From Gammaproteobacteria bacterium (GTDB taxonomy: Bacteria; Pseudomonadota; Gammaproteobacteria; Steroidobacterales; Woeseiaceae), in the NCBI GenBank assembly GCA_029881015.1, contig JAOUNK010000167.1:1-7348 (forward strand): a DNA stretch of 7,348 nucleotides, written 5' to 3'. The position numbers and the translations under genes are program-made. Of the stretch, positions 6,706 to 7,348 are shown piece by piece (the stretch's first letter is position 1; each line of letters opens with the position of its first letter). The notes beneath the pieces are model-generated. The model was not told the origin of the DNA. It did not search any database and was given only the letters and a program-made list of their open reading frames with translations.

Positions 6706-7348
6706 ATGCGCATCCGCCCATTGCAGCGCGACGACCGGGATGCGCTGCTGCGTATCTGGAATGACAGTGCGACGTACGATCGCCTGGGCGCGGCACTCCT
6801 CGAAGAGAAGATCTGGGCGGACCAGGACCTGGTGCCGGCATGCTGCCTTGTCGCTGACACGGACGGCAGGACCGCGGGGTTTGCGGTTGGCGTTGTGCGC
6901 GAGTCGGGGACTGGCTACGTCAAGCTGCTTGCGGTGGACCGCGAGTTGCAGAGGCAAGGAATCGGCCGGGCACTCCTGGAGGCCCTCGAATCCAGCCTGG
7001 CCGCCTCCGGTGCGACAGCGATTCGCCTGCTCGAAGCCGCGCCCAATTACCTGGTGCCTGGCATCGACGTCCGCTACGAAGCCGCTATTCGATTTGCCGA
7101 GGCATGCCACTACGAGCGGACAGGCGTGGCTACGAATCTTCGCGTGGATCTCGACGACGCGCTGCAGCGCCTGCGAGATGCAGCGACCGCTCCCGGGCTC
7201 GAAGTCCGCCGTGCGGCACCGGGCGATGAAGAGTCCGTGCGCCGTTTCCTTGCCGCGAACTGGCCCGGCTGGACCGCGGAGGCACTGAGCGCGCTGGGCA
7301 ATACGCCGTCGACGCTGCACATCGCCGTGCGTGACGGGTCCGTCGTCG
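6706..7348 (+). CDS. Tandem GNAT-domain N-acetyltransferase (C-terminus beyond window)
   Basis: An open frame from the ATG at 6706 gives 214 residues and has no stop before the window ends. Residues 1-150 form one GNAT domain: a start of the type MRIRPLQRDD, then the core strand YVKLLAVDRE (71-80) and the acetyl-CoA pyrophosphate loop Q82-R-Q-G85-I-G87-R-A. A second domain opens at GLEVRRAAPGDEESVRRFL (164-182) and is cut off. NYLVPGIDVRYEAAIRF (114-130) is a distinctive segment that I associate, from memory, with double-GNAT proteins of sugar loci. The gene follows the lipoprotein by 6 bases, so it is probably co-transcribed; its ribosome binding site is weak. Clostridial GlmA, a GNAT protein encoded near MurK, acetylates glucosamine and glucosaminides, so an amino-sugar substrate fits the neighbourhood. 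GNAT substrates are hard to predict, and a small-molecule or protein substrate is possible. Confidence 0.82.
   Translation, partial: MRIRPLQRDDRDALLRIWNDSATYDRLGAALLEEKIWADQDLVPACCLVADTDGRTAGFAVGVVRESGTGYVKLLAVDRELQRQGIGRALLEALESSLAASGATAIRLLEAAPNYLVPGIDVRYEAAIRFAEACHYERTGVATNLRVDLDDALQRLRDAATAPGLEVRRAAPGDEESVRRFLAANWPGWTAEALSALGNTPSTLHIAVRDGSVV

Noticed and set aside
5554..7320. A 588-codon open frame on the minus strand opposite the lipoprotein and GNAT genes
   Set aside because: It spans two real plus-strand genes, shows no recognisable domain, and is explained by the high GC of codon third positions.

Overview
This GC-rich window reads as a chromosomal piece of a Gram-negative bacterium, most likely a non-enteric gammaproteobacterium. 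The reasons are a MurA close to the gammaproteobacterial type, a lipoprotein with a Gram-negative style lipobox, an exported NamZ-type muramidase and an AmpG-like importer. The placement is inference from remembered family sequences, not from a search. No RNA genes, mobile elements, CRISPR arrays or prophage signs were seen. Nearly all of the DNA is coding.

Layout. On the minus strand, from position 1014 to beyond the left edge, lies an exported DUF1343/NamZ exo-N-acetylmuramidase. Nineteen bases away and divergent, a tight plus-strand series begins: murQ (1034-1930), a BadF/BadG-type amino-sugar kinase (1923-2867) and a 12-segment AmpG-like MFS permease (2864-4144). These three overlap by 8 and 4 bases, as expected for translational coupling. 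After a 100-base gap comes murA, which I start at a TTG (4245) with a good Shine-Dalgarno, not at the upstream ATGs. A lipoprotein with class A beta-lactamase-type motifs (5488-6699) overlaps the end of murA by 11 bases. Six bases after it a protein with two GNAT domains starts and runs off the right edge.

How the genes could work together. NamZ would release MurNAc from peptidoglycan fragments in the periplasm. The permease would bring the sugar, or a small muropeptide, into the cytoplasm. The kinase would make MurNAc-6-phosphate, and MurQ would remove the lactyl ether to give GlcNAc-6-phosphate. That product can feed UDP-GlcNAc, the substrate of MurA, the first committed enzyme of peptidoglycan synthesis. 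The locus therefore joins wall salvage to wall synthesis. The lipoprotein may act on peptidoglycan peptides or beta-lactams. The double-GNAT protein may acetylate an amino sugar; Clostridium acetobutylicum has a comparable pairing of a MurNAc/GlcNAc kinase (MurK) with a glucosaminide acetyltransferase (GlmA). These last two roles are hypotheses.
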